From the NCBI GenBank assembly GCA_021648045.1, contig JAKITM010000063.1:1-12889 (forward strand): a stretch of 12,889 nucleotides of DNA, in the 5' to 3' direction. A model generated the notes under the pieces. It had not been told where the DNA came from. It did not search any database and saw only the letters and a program-made list of their open reading frames with translations. The translations under genes were made by a program, and so were the position numbers. Of this stretch, positions 1 to 8,059 are shown in pieces; position 1 is the stretch's first letter, and every line of letters starts with the position of its first letter. This stretch comes from Lysobacterales bacterium (GTDB lineage: Bacteria > Pseudomonadota > Gammaproteobacteria > Xanthomonadales > SZUA-36).

Positions 1-510
1 TATCAATAAAAATAAGGGTGCTAATTTTAGTACGGTAAACACATATACCAGTAGCATTGATTTACGCACACCAACAATATTGGCGAATGCCAATAGCGCA
101 AATATAAAGATAACGGTAAGTTGATGTACCCAACCTGATTCCAAGGGTGCCCAAAACCAGCCCGCGTAGATAATCATTAATTTGGTATTCGCCGCTAGTG
201 CTGCCAACCGGCTGACATAAGTTAACCAGCCTGATTGAAAACCGGCAAACGAACCAAAGGCTTTGTCTGCATATTGAATCGGGCCACCGGTATCATCAAA
301 AAAACTGGAGGCTCGCGAAAAACACAAAACCACGGTCATAATCAATCCGGCGCAAAACAGAAATAACCACGGGCTAAAATAGCCGCTTCTGGCGGCGGCG
401 ACTGCGGGTAAAGCAAAGATACCGGCCCCAATAACCCCATTCAAGGCAATGGCCGAAAACCCCAATTGCCCTATTCCCCGTTCCAGGTGTACTTTATTAT
501 CATTTTTCAT
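1..510 (-). CDS. APC-family amino-acid permease, N-terminal part (runs off the left edge)
   Basis: The frame is open from an ATG at 508-510 to the window edge, giving about 170 residues with no stop. Residues 15-35 hold the first transmembrane segment with GVIGAGIFALP, the glycine-rich substrate-binding signature of the APC superfamily. Further hydrophobic segments follow, including one rich in W/F near residues 45-60 and a helix near 140-165 with FANIVGVRKS. A conserved GGPIQYADKAFG loop lies near 79-90, typical of bacterial amino-acid transporters. The protein should sit in the inner membrane and import or exchange an amino acid or amine; the substrate cannot be told from this part. An in-frame ATG seven codons upstream (529-531) is possible, but the ATG at 510 has a weak GGA-type ribosome site and the other has none visible. 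It diverges from the DUF2189 gene. Confidence 0.85.
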   Translation of the reverse strand, partial: MKNDNKVHLERGIGQLGFSAIALNGVIGAGIFALPAVAAARSGYFSPWLFLFCAGLIMTVVLCFSRASSFFDDTGGPIQYADKAFGSFAGFQSGWLTYVSRLAALAANTKLMIIYAGWFWAPLESGWVHQLTVIFIFALLAFANIVGVRKSMLLVYVFTVLKLAPLFLLI

Positions 511-580
511 ACGAATGTCCACTTCGAGCATGCAATACAAACTTAAACCACAAATCCGATGTTTAAAAACCCCGGCAGAA

Positions 581-610
581 TTGCAGACAAGGCTGCATTC
601 AGCGTATAGT
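581..610 (+). promoter_or_regulatory. Candidate sigma70 promoter for the DUF2189 gene
   Basis: TTGCAG (581-586) and TATAGT (605-610) are separated by 18 bp and would start transcription near 617, about 30 nt before the gene. The -10 box matches the consensus at five of six positions, the -35 box at only three. A small inverted repeat, TGCAG-N6-CTGCA (582-597), overlaps the -35 box and spacer and could be an operator. The 136-bp divergent region 511-646 must also hold the permease promoter, but I see no convincing boxes for it on the minus strand. Confidence 0.35.
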
Positions 611-646
611 AACCTGTAATTACAAGTAAAGAAGGAATAGTTATGA

Positions 647-1492
647 ATGAAAAACACCAACGGGAGTAGTCCTGATATAAACACAACAAAGCAAACACAA
701 GCAATAGAAACTGCTGTGAATACTGAAGACACACGGCCATTTGTGGCACCGTGTAGAAAAGTTGGTCTGGATGCTCCATTCCGCTGGTTAAAGCTTGGCT
801 GGCGTGATTTCCGGCGTATCCCGCGACTGAGTTTTGGTTATGGTCTGGTGATGACGGCTATCAGCGCTTTAATTATAGTTATAGCCTGGTCAGCACACAG
901 CTTCGTGCTTGCCATCGCATTAATCGGCGGCTTCTTTTTTGTTGGCCCTGCCATTGCTATCGGTCTTTATTCCATGAGCAGGCAACTTGAAAATGGCATC
1001 ACCCCGGTATTGATGCGCTGTATACGCGAAGGCCGCAAGAACTTCGGCAATGAAATGATTCTGGCCTTTGTTTTCCTTATTATTTTTCTGATCTGGGCTC
1101 GCGCAGCTTCGATGGTACATATCTTTTTACCCAGCTTTGGCGCAGCAACACCAGCTGACCTAATTATGTTTTTGAGTATCGGTTCAGCTGTTGGTGCAGT
1201 ATTTGCAGCGGTGGTTTTTTGTGTTGGGGCATTTTCAATTCCGATGATGATGGATCGAAATGTGGATGCCATTACCGCTGTAATAACTTCCGTGAGTGCC
1301 GTACTGCGTAACAAAACTACCATGTTGTTGTGGGGTTTAATGGTGGTTGCGGGTATTGTTCTTGGAATTCTAGCAGGCTTTATTGGTTTAGCTATCACCC
1401 TGCCAGTTATCGGTCATGCCACCTGGTATGCCTACCGGGAGGTGATTGATGCGGATGCTTGGGAGCGCAACCCGGGGATTAAAACCGACTAA
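647..1492 (+). CDS. DUF2189 family integral membrane protein
   Basis: This is a 281-residue inner-membrane protein of unknown function. The first 30 residues are polar and low in complexity. A conserved amphipathic stretch follows (about 42-60, PFRWLKLGWRDFRRIPRLS), then hydrophobic segments near 62-81, 84-107, 136-153, 172-200 and 224-262, enough for five or six membrane helices. The end, LPVIGHATWYAYREV (252-266), is the hallmark I associate with DUF2189. No catalytic residues are apparent. The ATG at 647 is preceded by GAAGGAA (631-637). A second ATG at 643 in another frame makes only an eight-residue peptide. The gene converges on thrC, and the two share four bases at their stops (1489-1492). 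Family assignment is from recalled motif similarity; the role is unknown. Confidence 0.8.
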   Translation: MKNTNGSSPDINTTKQTQAIETAVNTEDTRPFVAPCRKVGLDAPFRWLKLGWRDFRRIPRLSFGYGLVMTAISALIIVIAWSAHSFVLAIALIGGFFFVGPAIAIGLYSMSRQLENGITPVLMRCIREGRKNFGNEMILAFVFLIIFLIWARAASMVHIFLPSFGAATPADLIMFLSIGSAVGAVFAAVVFCVGAFSIPMMMDRNVDAITAVITSVSAVLRNKTTMLLWGLMVVAGIVLGILAGFIGLAITLPVIGHATWYAYREVIDADAWERNPGIKTD

Positions 1493-2805
1493 TCTAAGGC
1501 CAGCAGGTATTGCTTCAGGCTTGAATACTGGCTATCAAGTTGCACGGAAAGTATCTTCCGGTTCGCTACTTCCGCCAGCTCACTCGGTAGTTCAACTTCA
1601 ATTTTTAATGTGTCCTGCAGTGACTCTCTGAATTTTGCAGGGTGAGCTGTGCAGGCGAACACTGCTGTTTCTGCTGCGTTTCCCCGCTGTTTTCGATCCT
1701 TGATTAAACCGGCGTATGCCAACGCACTATGGGGGTCGGCTAAATAACCCTGTTGATATAAGGTCTTTACAGCAGCCAGTGTTTCGGTCTCGGAAATTTT
1801 AACTGAAAACATTTGCTGCTCAAATAATTCTGGACGAGTAGCCGCTAATTGCTGAATCCTGACAAAATTATTCGGTAGAGAAATATCCATGGCATTGGTG
1901 AGTGTTGCCACCGTTTTGCGCGGGTCCCATAGGCCTTGTGCAAGAAAGCGCGGCACGGTGTCGTTCTCATTGGTTGCTGCTATTAGGCGTTTAAACGGCA
2001 AGCCCATGCAGTGGGCTATCATGCCGGCAGTGGCATTGCCAAAATTACCACTGGGAACGCTGAATACTGTTGTTTTTGCTTTGGCATAACCCAGTTGCGC
2101 AGCCGCTTCAAAATAGTAACAAACCTGTGCCAGCAAACGCGCCATATTAATTGAATTGGCTGAATTGAGGTTTAAGGGGTGGCGAATGGCCGGATCAGAA
2201 AAGGCTTCCTTTACCAGTTGTTGGCAACTGTCGAAATCATCATCAATAGCAATAGTGTGAATATTTTCTCCGAGAGTGCAGAAAAGCTTTTCCTGCAATT
2301 TAGTGATTTTTCCTTTTGGATAAATAATCACCGCGCGAATATTCTTTTGGCCTAAAAAGGCATGGGCAACGGCAGCTCCTGTGTCCCCGGATGTTGCTGT
2401 GAGTATGGTCAGGGGTGTTTCGCTTGCGGTACTTTCCGGGCTGAACTGGGCAAAACATTCCGCCAGAAAACGCGCGCCAAAATCCTTAAACGCCAAGGAT
2501 GGACCGTGGAATAATTCCAGCGCATTGATGTCATTGTCAGCATCTATTTGAACCATCGGCAATGGGAAATTAAATGCCCGTATCAACATGCCTTCCAGCA
2601 CATTCTCAGTCAGCACATCCTCTACAAATGGTTTTAGAATGGCAACACTACGGGGAATAAAATCGAGTTTTAATAAAGCCTCAATATTCTCCAGCTGGGG
2701 AATCTCATCAGGAAAAAACAAACCTTGCTCCCGACCAAGCCCGCGTAATACTGCCTGTTTAAAATTAACCTGTTCAGTTGCAACTTTTAAATTACTGTAA
2801 CGCAT
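1489..2805 (-). CDS. thrC: Threonine synthase
   Basis: The product (438 residues; E. coli ThrC has about 428) is a PLP enzyme that converts O-phospho-L-homoserine and water to L-threonine and phosphate in the cytoplasm. The N-terminal threonine synthase domain spans roughly 1-80. GPSLAFKDFGARF (101-113) contains the lysine that binds PLP, K107. TATSGDTGAA (136-145) and PSGNFGNATAG (251-261) are the phosphate- and cofactor-binding loops of fold-type II enzymes. All key motifs are present, so it should be active. The ATG at 2803-2805 has an AGGA site seven bases upstream, in the 23-bp gap after thrB. It is the last gene of the asnB-thrABC unit. Its TAG stop overlaps the TAA stop of the convergent DUF2189 gene, and no hairpin with a U-tract is visible just past it. 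Confidence 0.97.
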   Translation of the reverse strand: MRYSNLKVATEQVNFKQAVLRGLGREQGLFFPDEIPQLENIEALLKLDFIPRSVAILKPFVEDVLTENVLEGMLIRAFNFPLPMVQIDADNDINALELFHGPSLAFKDFGARFLAECFAQFSPESTASETPLTILTATSGDTGAAVAHAFLGQKNIRAVIIYPKGKITKLQEKLFCTLGENIHTIAIDDDFDSCQQLVKEAFSDPAIRHPLNLNSANSINMARLLAQVCYYFEAAAQLGYAKAKTTVFSVPSGNFGNATAGMIAHCMGLPFKRLIAATNENDTVPRFLAQGLWDPRKTVATLTNAMDISLPNNFVRIQQLAATRPELFEQQMFSVKISETETLAAVKTLYQQGYLADPHSALAYAGLIKDRKQRGNAAETAVFACTAHPAKFRESLQDTLKIEVELPSELAEVANRKILSVQLDSQYSSLKQYLLALD

Positions 2806-2828
2806 TACTCAATCCTGATGGCTGGTTT

Positions 2829-3758
2829 TTAGAAGTGTTCAATAACAACCGGCTTGCGGCTGATTTCACAGGCCCGGGTAAAAGCCTGATCGTTAAATAC
2901 ATAGTTTTGCCTCAACCAGTTGGCGATTTCATTAGTCGTTTCCTGTCGACAAAGTGCAAACAGTGTCGGCCCTGAACCGGATATTCCAACCGCATTTGCA
3001 CCCAGGCTCAAACACTTGTCTTTTGCCGCAGCATAGCCCTCAATCTGGGGCGCCCGTCGAGGTTCGGCAAGATAATCAATCAAGGATGCTTCAGCCAGCG
3101 GCCAATCATTTTTATGTAGTGCATTAATAAAAGTTGCAAAGACCGTCATCTGTTGAATGACTTCTGTTGCCGGATAGTCTTCAGGTAGTACCTCACGCAT
3201 ACGCCGAGTTGAAACCTCTTGACCCGAGTAAGCAACCACCAGTCGCCAGTCCGGGTTGAATGGCAGTGCGCAGCTGCTATCTCCATTACACAACACCAGC
3301 CCACCCAGTAACGATGGCGCAACATTATCTAAGTGTATGCTACCGCTGACACCACCCTCCAGACGCCCGCACAGCTCAAGTAATTGAGCTGTGGTCAGTG
3401 GTTCATCAAGGTATTTATTTAGTGCCGCAGCGGCCGCTACTATTGAACTTGCACTGGAACCCAAACCACTGGAAATTGGTAGCTGTTTAAGCAACACTAT
3501 TTTCACTGGTGGTACAGCACATATTGATTCGAAGGCTAGCAAGCATTGCCAAACTAGGTTTTCTTCAATAGCATTTGGTAAATAGGCGGCGAATTTTCCA
3601 CGGGTTTCTAATTGATGTCTGCCGCTGGGGCTAGCTGAAATCTCAACAACATCGGCCAGTGGTTCACCTTCAAGCACTTGCAGGGCAACACCCAGCACAT
3701 CAAAGCCGACTGAAAAGTTGCCAATGGAGGCGGCGGCTTGTGCTCTTATCCCGGTCAC
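2829..3758 (-). CDS. thrB: Homoserine kinase
   Basis: This 309-residue GHMP-family kinase phosphorylates L-homoserine with ATP to O-phosphohomoserine, the substrate of ThrC. The N-terminus has the GHMP motif 1 region (SIGNFSVGFDVLGVAL, 11-26). PISSGLGSSAS (94-104) is the ATP phosphate-binding loop. GSIHLDNVAPSLLGG (139-153) matches the homoserine-kinase-specific region, and GISGSGPTLFAL (258-269) is motif 3. Length agrees with the E. coli enzyme (about 310). The start is GTG at 3756-3758, supported by a GAGG ribosome site eight bases upstream that lies inside the last codons of thrA. The gap from the thrA stop is only 5 bp, so expression is probably coupled to thrA. Confidence 0.97.
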   Translation of the reverse strand: MTGIRAQAAASIGNFSVGFDVLGVALQVLEGEPLADVVEISASPSGRHQLETRGKFAAYLPNAIEENLVWQCLLAFESICAVPPVKIVLLKQLPISSGLGSSASSIVAAAAALNKYLDEPLTTAQLLELCGRLEGGVSGSIHLDNVAPSLLGGLVLCNGDSSCALPFNPDWRLVVAYSGQEVSTRRMREVLPEDYPATEVIQQMTVFATFINALHKNDWPLAEASLIDYLAEPRRAPQIEGYAAAKDKCLSLGANAVGISGSGPTLFALCRQETTNEIANWLRQNYVFNDQAFTRACEISRKPVVIEHF

Positions 3759-3763
3759 TGTAT

Positions 3764-6277
3764 TTACCTCAATGCCGGCTGGCGCAAGGTGCGCAGTACA
3801 TCACCGAAAACACCAGCAGCTGTCACTGTTGCCCCGGCTCCATAACCACGCATTACCATGGGAATGGGGCTGTAATAATCGGTATAAAATGCCAGCGCAT
3901 TTTCACCATCGCGAACCGGACTCAAAGGATCGTCAGCATCAACTTCTGCAATATTAACAATGCAGCGACCCGCATCAATCTGCGCTACATAGCGCAGCAC
4001 CTGCCCGCGTTGGCTGGCAGCGATTACCCGCGCACTAAACCCGGCATCAAGTTCGCGCAAGCTTACCGCCAGTTCGTCAGCTGTACAATCGCCACCGAAA
4101 CCATCCGGGATTACCGACTCCACGACGATATCATCCAATTCGAGTTGCATGCCGGTTTCCCGGGCAATAATCAGCAACTTACGGGCGACATCCATACCAC
4201 TTAGGTCTTCGCGGGGGTCGGGTTCGGTAAAACCCTTTTCCCGCGCGATTGCAACCGCCTCAGAAAAACTATTGCCATCATCTAGCAAGCCGAAAATCAG
4301 TGATAATGAACCTGAGAGAATACCGTTAAATTTGCGCAAAGAATCCCCAGAGCGGATTAATGATTGCACCGTATCGATAACCGGCAGGCCCGCGCCAACA
4401 TTAGTTTCATAAAGAAATTTACGAAAGCGCTGTTGCCCAGTTTGGCGTAACTGCTGATAATACGCCTGACTCAGGGTGTTGGCATGCTTGTTGGCAGCAA
4501 CGACATTAAACCCAGCATCAAGAAATTTTACATATTGCTCGGCAACCTGTTTATTCGCAGTGCAATCAATAATGGTGGGATTGATTAGACGCATTTGTTG
4601 TTTTACCCCGATAACAGCCTGCCAGTCGTAAGCTTCACCCTTAGTTTCCAGTTGCGTTTGCCAGTCGCTCAGTGCAATCTCCCGGGCTGCGGTGTATTCG
4701 CTTAAGAGTAATTTTTTACTATTACAAATTGCGCGTACCCGTATATGGATATTCTGGTCTGTCAACATGTCCTGTTGTTTTTCGATTTGCTGTAATAACT
4801 CTGAACCCACCAGCCCACAACCAATCAGAACTACATCGAGATAATGCAGGTCAGCAAAAAACTCATCGTGGCAGGCCTTGATCGCAAGTGGCGCCTCAAT
4901 CACATCTACAACTAAGGCAATGGCCCGTTCTGATGGGCCCTGGGCAATCGCAACTATATTGATGGAGGTGGCCGCTACCGCACTTAACAAACGCGCTGCA
5001 ACCCCACGACGATGTTTCATGCCATCACCAACCAACGAAATTATCGCCTGTCCCTGAAGACTGGTGATTTGACTAACTTGCTGATGGAGTAATTCAAAGC
5101 GGAATTCATGATTGAGTGCTGCCAGCGCTGCATTAACCTGGTCATCGCGTACCGCCAGGCTGATACTGAATTCTGAAGATGATTGCACGATTTGTATAAT
5201 TGAAATGCCAGCGGTTGCCAATGTCTGAAACATCCGCTGAGCGATCCCGACAGTACCTCTAAGACCGGGGCCAGCAATATAGATCAGGCTGATATCCGGC
5301 AAATAGGAAATTCCCTTGATCGATTGATCGGTTTCTTCGGAAATTAATGTGCCCGGCTTTTTTGGGGAATGGATATTGCGGATTTCGCAGGGAATGCTAG
5401 CCGCCATCAGCGGACCAACTGCTCTGGCATTTATCACTTTAGCGCCAAAGTAAGATAGCTCTAGAACCTCTCGGTAACTGATGCGTGGCAATAGATGCGC
5501 GTTGGCAACCAATGCTGGATCCGCACTGAAAACACCATCAACATCCTTCCAGATAATGCACCGCTCGGCTGCCGCTGCAACTGCTAGACAGGCCGCAGAA
5601 TAGTCGGAACCATTGCGCCCAAGCGTCATAAACCGGCCTTCTGCATCGCTTGCAACAAAACCCGGGACAATGATGATTTGAGATGTGTTATTTACCAAGC
5701 TTTGCTGTAGTCGCGCTTGGCTGGCTTGCGCATCAACAAATCCATCCAATGGGTCACCAGTCGCGATCAGCAACTCATCCCAATTGAGCAATTGACTATC
5801 AGCGCCACCAGCATGCAACAGGGCATGAATCAAGAGTGTGCTCATACGCTCGCCAGCACCTAATACTCTGGCTACAGTACGGTTGGTTGCATCGCCAGAC
5901 AGACTGGCGCCTTCCAGCATGCGTTTTATTTCTATCAACAGCCGGTCTAGCTGGTCAACTGCTAGGTTTTGGGGCTGACTAAGAATCTTCCCCGGAATTT
6001 CTTTCGGGGTTTGCTTCTGAATTTCATCCAGAAGCTGGGTATGCTGGTGCTTCAATGCACCCCATATCGAATCATAATCACCACCAGACTGAGCTAGAGA
6101 TATGGCTTCCTGTAACTGGTTAGTAACGCCATACAGGGCCGAGAATACAAATACACAGGTGTTTTTCTTGGTCTGACTTTCAATCAACGCTACACAAGCA
6201 CGCAAGTCCGCCAGACTACGCAGGCTGGAGCCACCTATTTTATGCACACCAATTTTGAGGCTATCTGGCTTTTTCAT
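3764..6277 (-). CDS. thrA: Bifunctional aspartokinase I / homoserine dehydrogenase I
   Basis: This 837-residue fusion catalyses the first and third steps from aspartate to threonine: ATP-dependent phosphorylation of aspartate, and NAD(P)H reduction of aspartate semialdehyde to homoserine. The kinase domain (about 8-310) shows VHKIGGSSL (11-19), GAGERMS (140-146), GRNGSDYSAA (220-229), WKDVDGVFSADP (243-254) and ELSYFGAK (273-280). Two ACT-type regulatory domains follow (about 325-470); VQSSSEFSISL (364-374) resembles the E. coli ThrA region that binds threonine, so threonine feedback is likely. The dehydrogenase begins with the nucleotide-binding loop VLIGCGLVGSEL (483-494), then VVAANKHAN (592-600), YETNVGAGLPVI (623-634) and GFTEPDPREDLSGMDVARK (682-700). 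The kinase motif has Ile where most relatives have Phe. The ATG overlaps the asnB stop (ATGA) and has only a weak ribosome site, suggesting translational coupling. The MetL-type isozyme is the alternative, but the ELSYFGAK and ACT regions fit ThrA better. Confidence 0.95.
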   Translation of the reverse strand: MKKPDSLKIGVHKIGGSSLRSLADLRACVALIESQTKKNTCVFVFSALYGVTNQLQEAISLAQSGGDYDSIWGALKHQHTQLLDEIQKQTPKEIPGKILSQPQNLAVDQLDRLLIEIKRMLEGASLSGDATNRTVARVLGAGERMSTLLIHALLHAGGADSQLLNWDELLIATGDPLDGFVDAQASQARLQQSLVNNTSQIIIVPGFVASDAEGRFMTLGRNGSDYSAACLAVAAAAERCIIWKDVDGVFSADPALVANAHLLPRISYREVLELSYFGAKVINARAVGPLMAASIPCEIRNIHSPKKPGTLISEETDQSIKGISYLPDISLIYIAGPGLRGTVGIAQRMFQTLATAGISIIQIVQSSSEFSISLAVRDDQVNAALAALNHEFRFELLHQQVSQITSLQGQAIISLVGDGMKHRRGVAARLLSAVAATSINIVAIAQGPSERAIALVVDVIEAPLAIKACHDEFFADLHYLDVVLIGCGLVGSELLQQIEKQQDMLTDQNIHIRVRAICNSKKLLLSEYTAAREIALSDWQTQLETKGEAYDWQAVIGVKQQMRLINPTIIDCTANKQVAEQYVKFLDAGFNVVAANKHANTLSQAYYQQLRQTGQQRFRKFLYETNVGAGLPVIDTVQSLIRSGDSLRKFNGILSGSLSLIFGLLDDGNSFSEAVAIAREKGFTEPDPREDLSGMDVARKLLIIARETGMQLELDDIVVESVIPDGFGGDCTADELAVSLRELDAGFSARVIAASQRGQVLRYVAQIDAGRCIVNIAEVDADDPLSPVRDGENALAFYTDYYSPIPMVMRGYGAGATVTAAGVFGDVLRTLRQPALR

Positions 6278-7962
6278 GCTTTATCTACCGAATGTTGTTG
6301 ATAACTTTGCTCGTGCACACCTTTAACCGCACGCCCGGATGGATCATTAACATTCTGCAGAGAATCATCCCAGAGTGTTGCTTCAGGTGAACTACAAGCA
6401 ACCGTTGGGCCGCCTGGGACACAATCTACAGCTGAAGGCAATGGGAACTGCTGACTAAAAATTTGGCGGTATAAATAGGCTTCCTTACTCAGGGGTGTGT
6501 TTTCAGGGAAGCGATGGTCAGCTGATGCGAATTGCTGATCACTGATTTCAGTTTGCGCATAATCCCCCAGCGCGTCAATCCAGCCATAGCCTACCCCATC
6601 TGAAAACTGCTCTTTCTGTCGCCAGACAATTTCTGCTGGTAACAAAGTAGCAAAGGCTTCGCGCAGGATTTGTTTTTCCATACCGCCCGCCTTGATCATT
6701 TTAGCTTTTGGATTTAAGCGCATTGAGGTATCGAGGAAATTTTTATCTAGAAAAGGCACCCGCGCCTCAACCCCCCATGCTGCCATAGATTTATTCGCCC
6801 GCAAGCAATCATATAAATGCAAGCGGTCGAGTTTGCGTACGGTTTCTTGATGAAATGCCTCAGCATCAGGGGCTTTATGAAAATACAGATAGCCGCCGAA
6901 AATCTCGTCAGCACCCTCACCAGAGAGCACCATTTTTATTCCCATTGCACGAATTTTTCGCGCCATTAAATACATCGGTGTAGAGGCGCGAATAGTAGTG
7001 ACATCGAAAGTTTCAAGGTGCCAAATCACTTCTCGCAGTGCATCCAAACCCTCCTGGATGGTGAATTCCATGCTGTGGTGGATTGTGCCGATGTGATCGG
7101 CTACTTTTTGGGCTGCAATCAAATCAGGCGAGCCTTCTAGACCTACAGCAAATGAATGTAACTGCGGCCACCAGGCCGGCGATTGTTCGTCATCCTCGAT
7201 CCGGCGGCTCATATACTTATGCGCTAAAGCGGCAATGATGGATGAATCCAGTCCGCCAGAAAGCAACACCCCATAGGGAACATCTGTCATAAGATGATCA
7301 TGCACCGCTGTTTCCAGCGCCACACGGATGGCATTAATATCGCAGCCTGCTGATTCAACCGCTGAGTATTCCATCCAGTCGCGGGTATACCATTGGCGGA
7401 TTTCACCTACTTCACTATCCCAGTAATGACCGGCGGGGAATTCTTTCACCTGGGTACAGACATCCAGTAAGGCTTTCATTTCTGAGGCCACATATAGCTG
7501 ACCTTCAGCATCGTGGCCATAATACAGTGGGATAATACCCATATAATCTCGGGCGATTAAAAAATGCTCGCGGTTTTCGTCAAATAGAGCAAAGGCGTAC
7601 ATGCCCTGCAATTCATCCAGAAAAGCGCTGCCATCTTGCTGGTAAAGGGCGAGGATGATTTCACAATCAGACTGGGTCTGGAAGTCATAAGCTTGATCCA
7701 AGCCTTCAGCCAGTTGGCGGTGGTTATAAATTTCGCCATTGACAGCCAGCACCACCGTTTTATCGGCGTTGTACAACGGTTGCGCACCATGATTCACATC
7801 GACAATAGACAGGCGTTCATGCACCAAAATTGCTTTGGGATGCTGGTAAATACCGCTCCAGTCCGGCCCGCGATGCCTGAGCATGCGAGACTGAATTAAA
7901 GCCTTTTCCCGTAAAGGTTTTAGCTCTCCGCTAATTTGGAAGATTGCAAAAATAGAACACAT
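6274..7962 (-). CDS. asnB: Asparagine synthetase B (glutamine-hydrolysing)
   Basis: This cytoplasmic enzyme of 562 residues (E. coli AsnB about 554) makes asparagine from aspartate, glutamine and ATP through a beta-aspartyl-AMP intermediate. Cys2, exposed after removal of Met1, is the class II glutaminase nucleophile. RHRGPDWSGIY (29-39), HERLSIVDV (48-56) and AVNGEIYNH (73-81) build the glutamine site (about 2-200). The synthetase domain has the PP-loop SGGLDSS (235-241), then VTTIRASTPMYLM (331-343), LSGEGADEIFGGYLY (356-370) and WRQKEQFSDGVGYGWID (447-463). The C-terminal PSGRAVKGVH also matches E. coli AsnB; about a dozen residues extend beyond it. The ATG at 7960-7962 has only a weak GGGT site. 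It heads the thr genes, and its TGA overlaps the thrA ATG by four bases, linking two aspartate-consuming branches in one transcript. Confidence 0.96.
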   Translation of the reverse strand: MCSIFAIFQISGELKPLREKALIQSRMLRHRGPDWSGIYQHPKAILVHERLSIVDVNHGAQPLYNADKTVVLAVNGEIYNHRQLAEGLDQAYDFQTQSDCEIILALYQQDGSAFLDELQGMYAFALFDENREHFLIARDYMGIIPLYYGHDAEGQLYVASEMKALLDVCTQVKEFPAGHYWDSEVGEIRQWYTRDWMEYSAVESAGCDINAIRVALETAVHDHLMTDVPYGVLLSGGLDSSIIAALAHKYMSRRIEDDEQSPAWWPQLHSFAVGLEGSPDLIAAQKVADHIGTIHHSMEFTIQEGLDALREVIWHLETFDVTTIRASTPMYLMARKIRAMGIKMVLSGEGADEIFGGYLYFHKAPDAEAFHQETVRKLDRLHLYDCLRANKSMAAWGVEARVPFLDKNFLDTSMRLNPKAKMIKAGGMEKQILREAFATLLPAEIVWRQKEQFSDGVGYGWIDALGDYAQTEISDQQFASADHRFPENTPLSKEAYLYRQIFSQQFPLPSAVDCVPGGPTVACSSPEATLWDDSLQNVNDPSGRAVKGVHEQSYQQHSVDKA

Positions 7963-8017
7963 AGTACTTTACCCGAATATTAATCTCCAGAGAGTAATGT
8001 AATGCTTTTAGCGGCAG

Positions 8018-8035
8018 GTAAAAAGCCTTTTTTAC
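8018..8035 (-). repeat. AT-rich inverted repeat in the asnB leader
   Basis: On the minus strand, GTAAAAA and TTTTTAC form perfect 7-bp arms around a four-base centre. The inner GCTTTT can alternatively pair with AAAAGC about 11 bases further on (toward asnB), so two mutually exclusive weak hairpins are possible. The arms are nearly all A-T, so a stable RNA structure is doubtful, and a protein-binding site is equally possible. Confidence 0.3.
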
Positions 8036-8039
8036 AGAC

Positions 8040-8059
8040 AATTGAAACTAATTTCAGTT
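8040..8059. promoter_or_regulatory. Operator-like imperfect palindrome upstream of asnB
   Basis: AATTGAAACTAATTTCAGTT reads the same on both strands at 16 of 20 positions, with TGAA-N6-TTCA at its core, about 80 bp upstream of the asnB start. The spacing of the half-sites is the same as in ArgR boxes, but the usual second box 3 bp away is absent. The regulator is therefore unknown. Confidence 0.3.

Noticed and set aside
543..779. A 78-codon hydrophobic open frame on the minus strand covering the divergent promoter region
   Set aside because: It overlaps the N-terminus of the DUF2189 gene antisense, lacks a ribosome site, and would fill the only space for two divergent promoters.
967..1398. 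A 143-codon open frame on the minus strand opposite the DUF2189 gene
   Set aside because: It resembles no family I know, is rich in I/T/A/R as expected from the complement of hydrophobic codons, and lies wholly within a better-supported gene.
1497..1545. Imperfect inverted repeat just past the DUF2189 stop considered as its terminator
   Set aside because: The GCCA/GTATT pairing is broken by a bulge, no T-run follows it, and it lies in the thrC coding sequence.
3659..4204. A 181-codon open frame on the plus strand across the thrA/thrB junction
   Set aside because: It is antisense to two well-recognised enzymes and has no recognisable domain or start signal.
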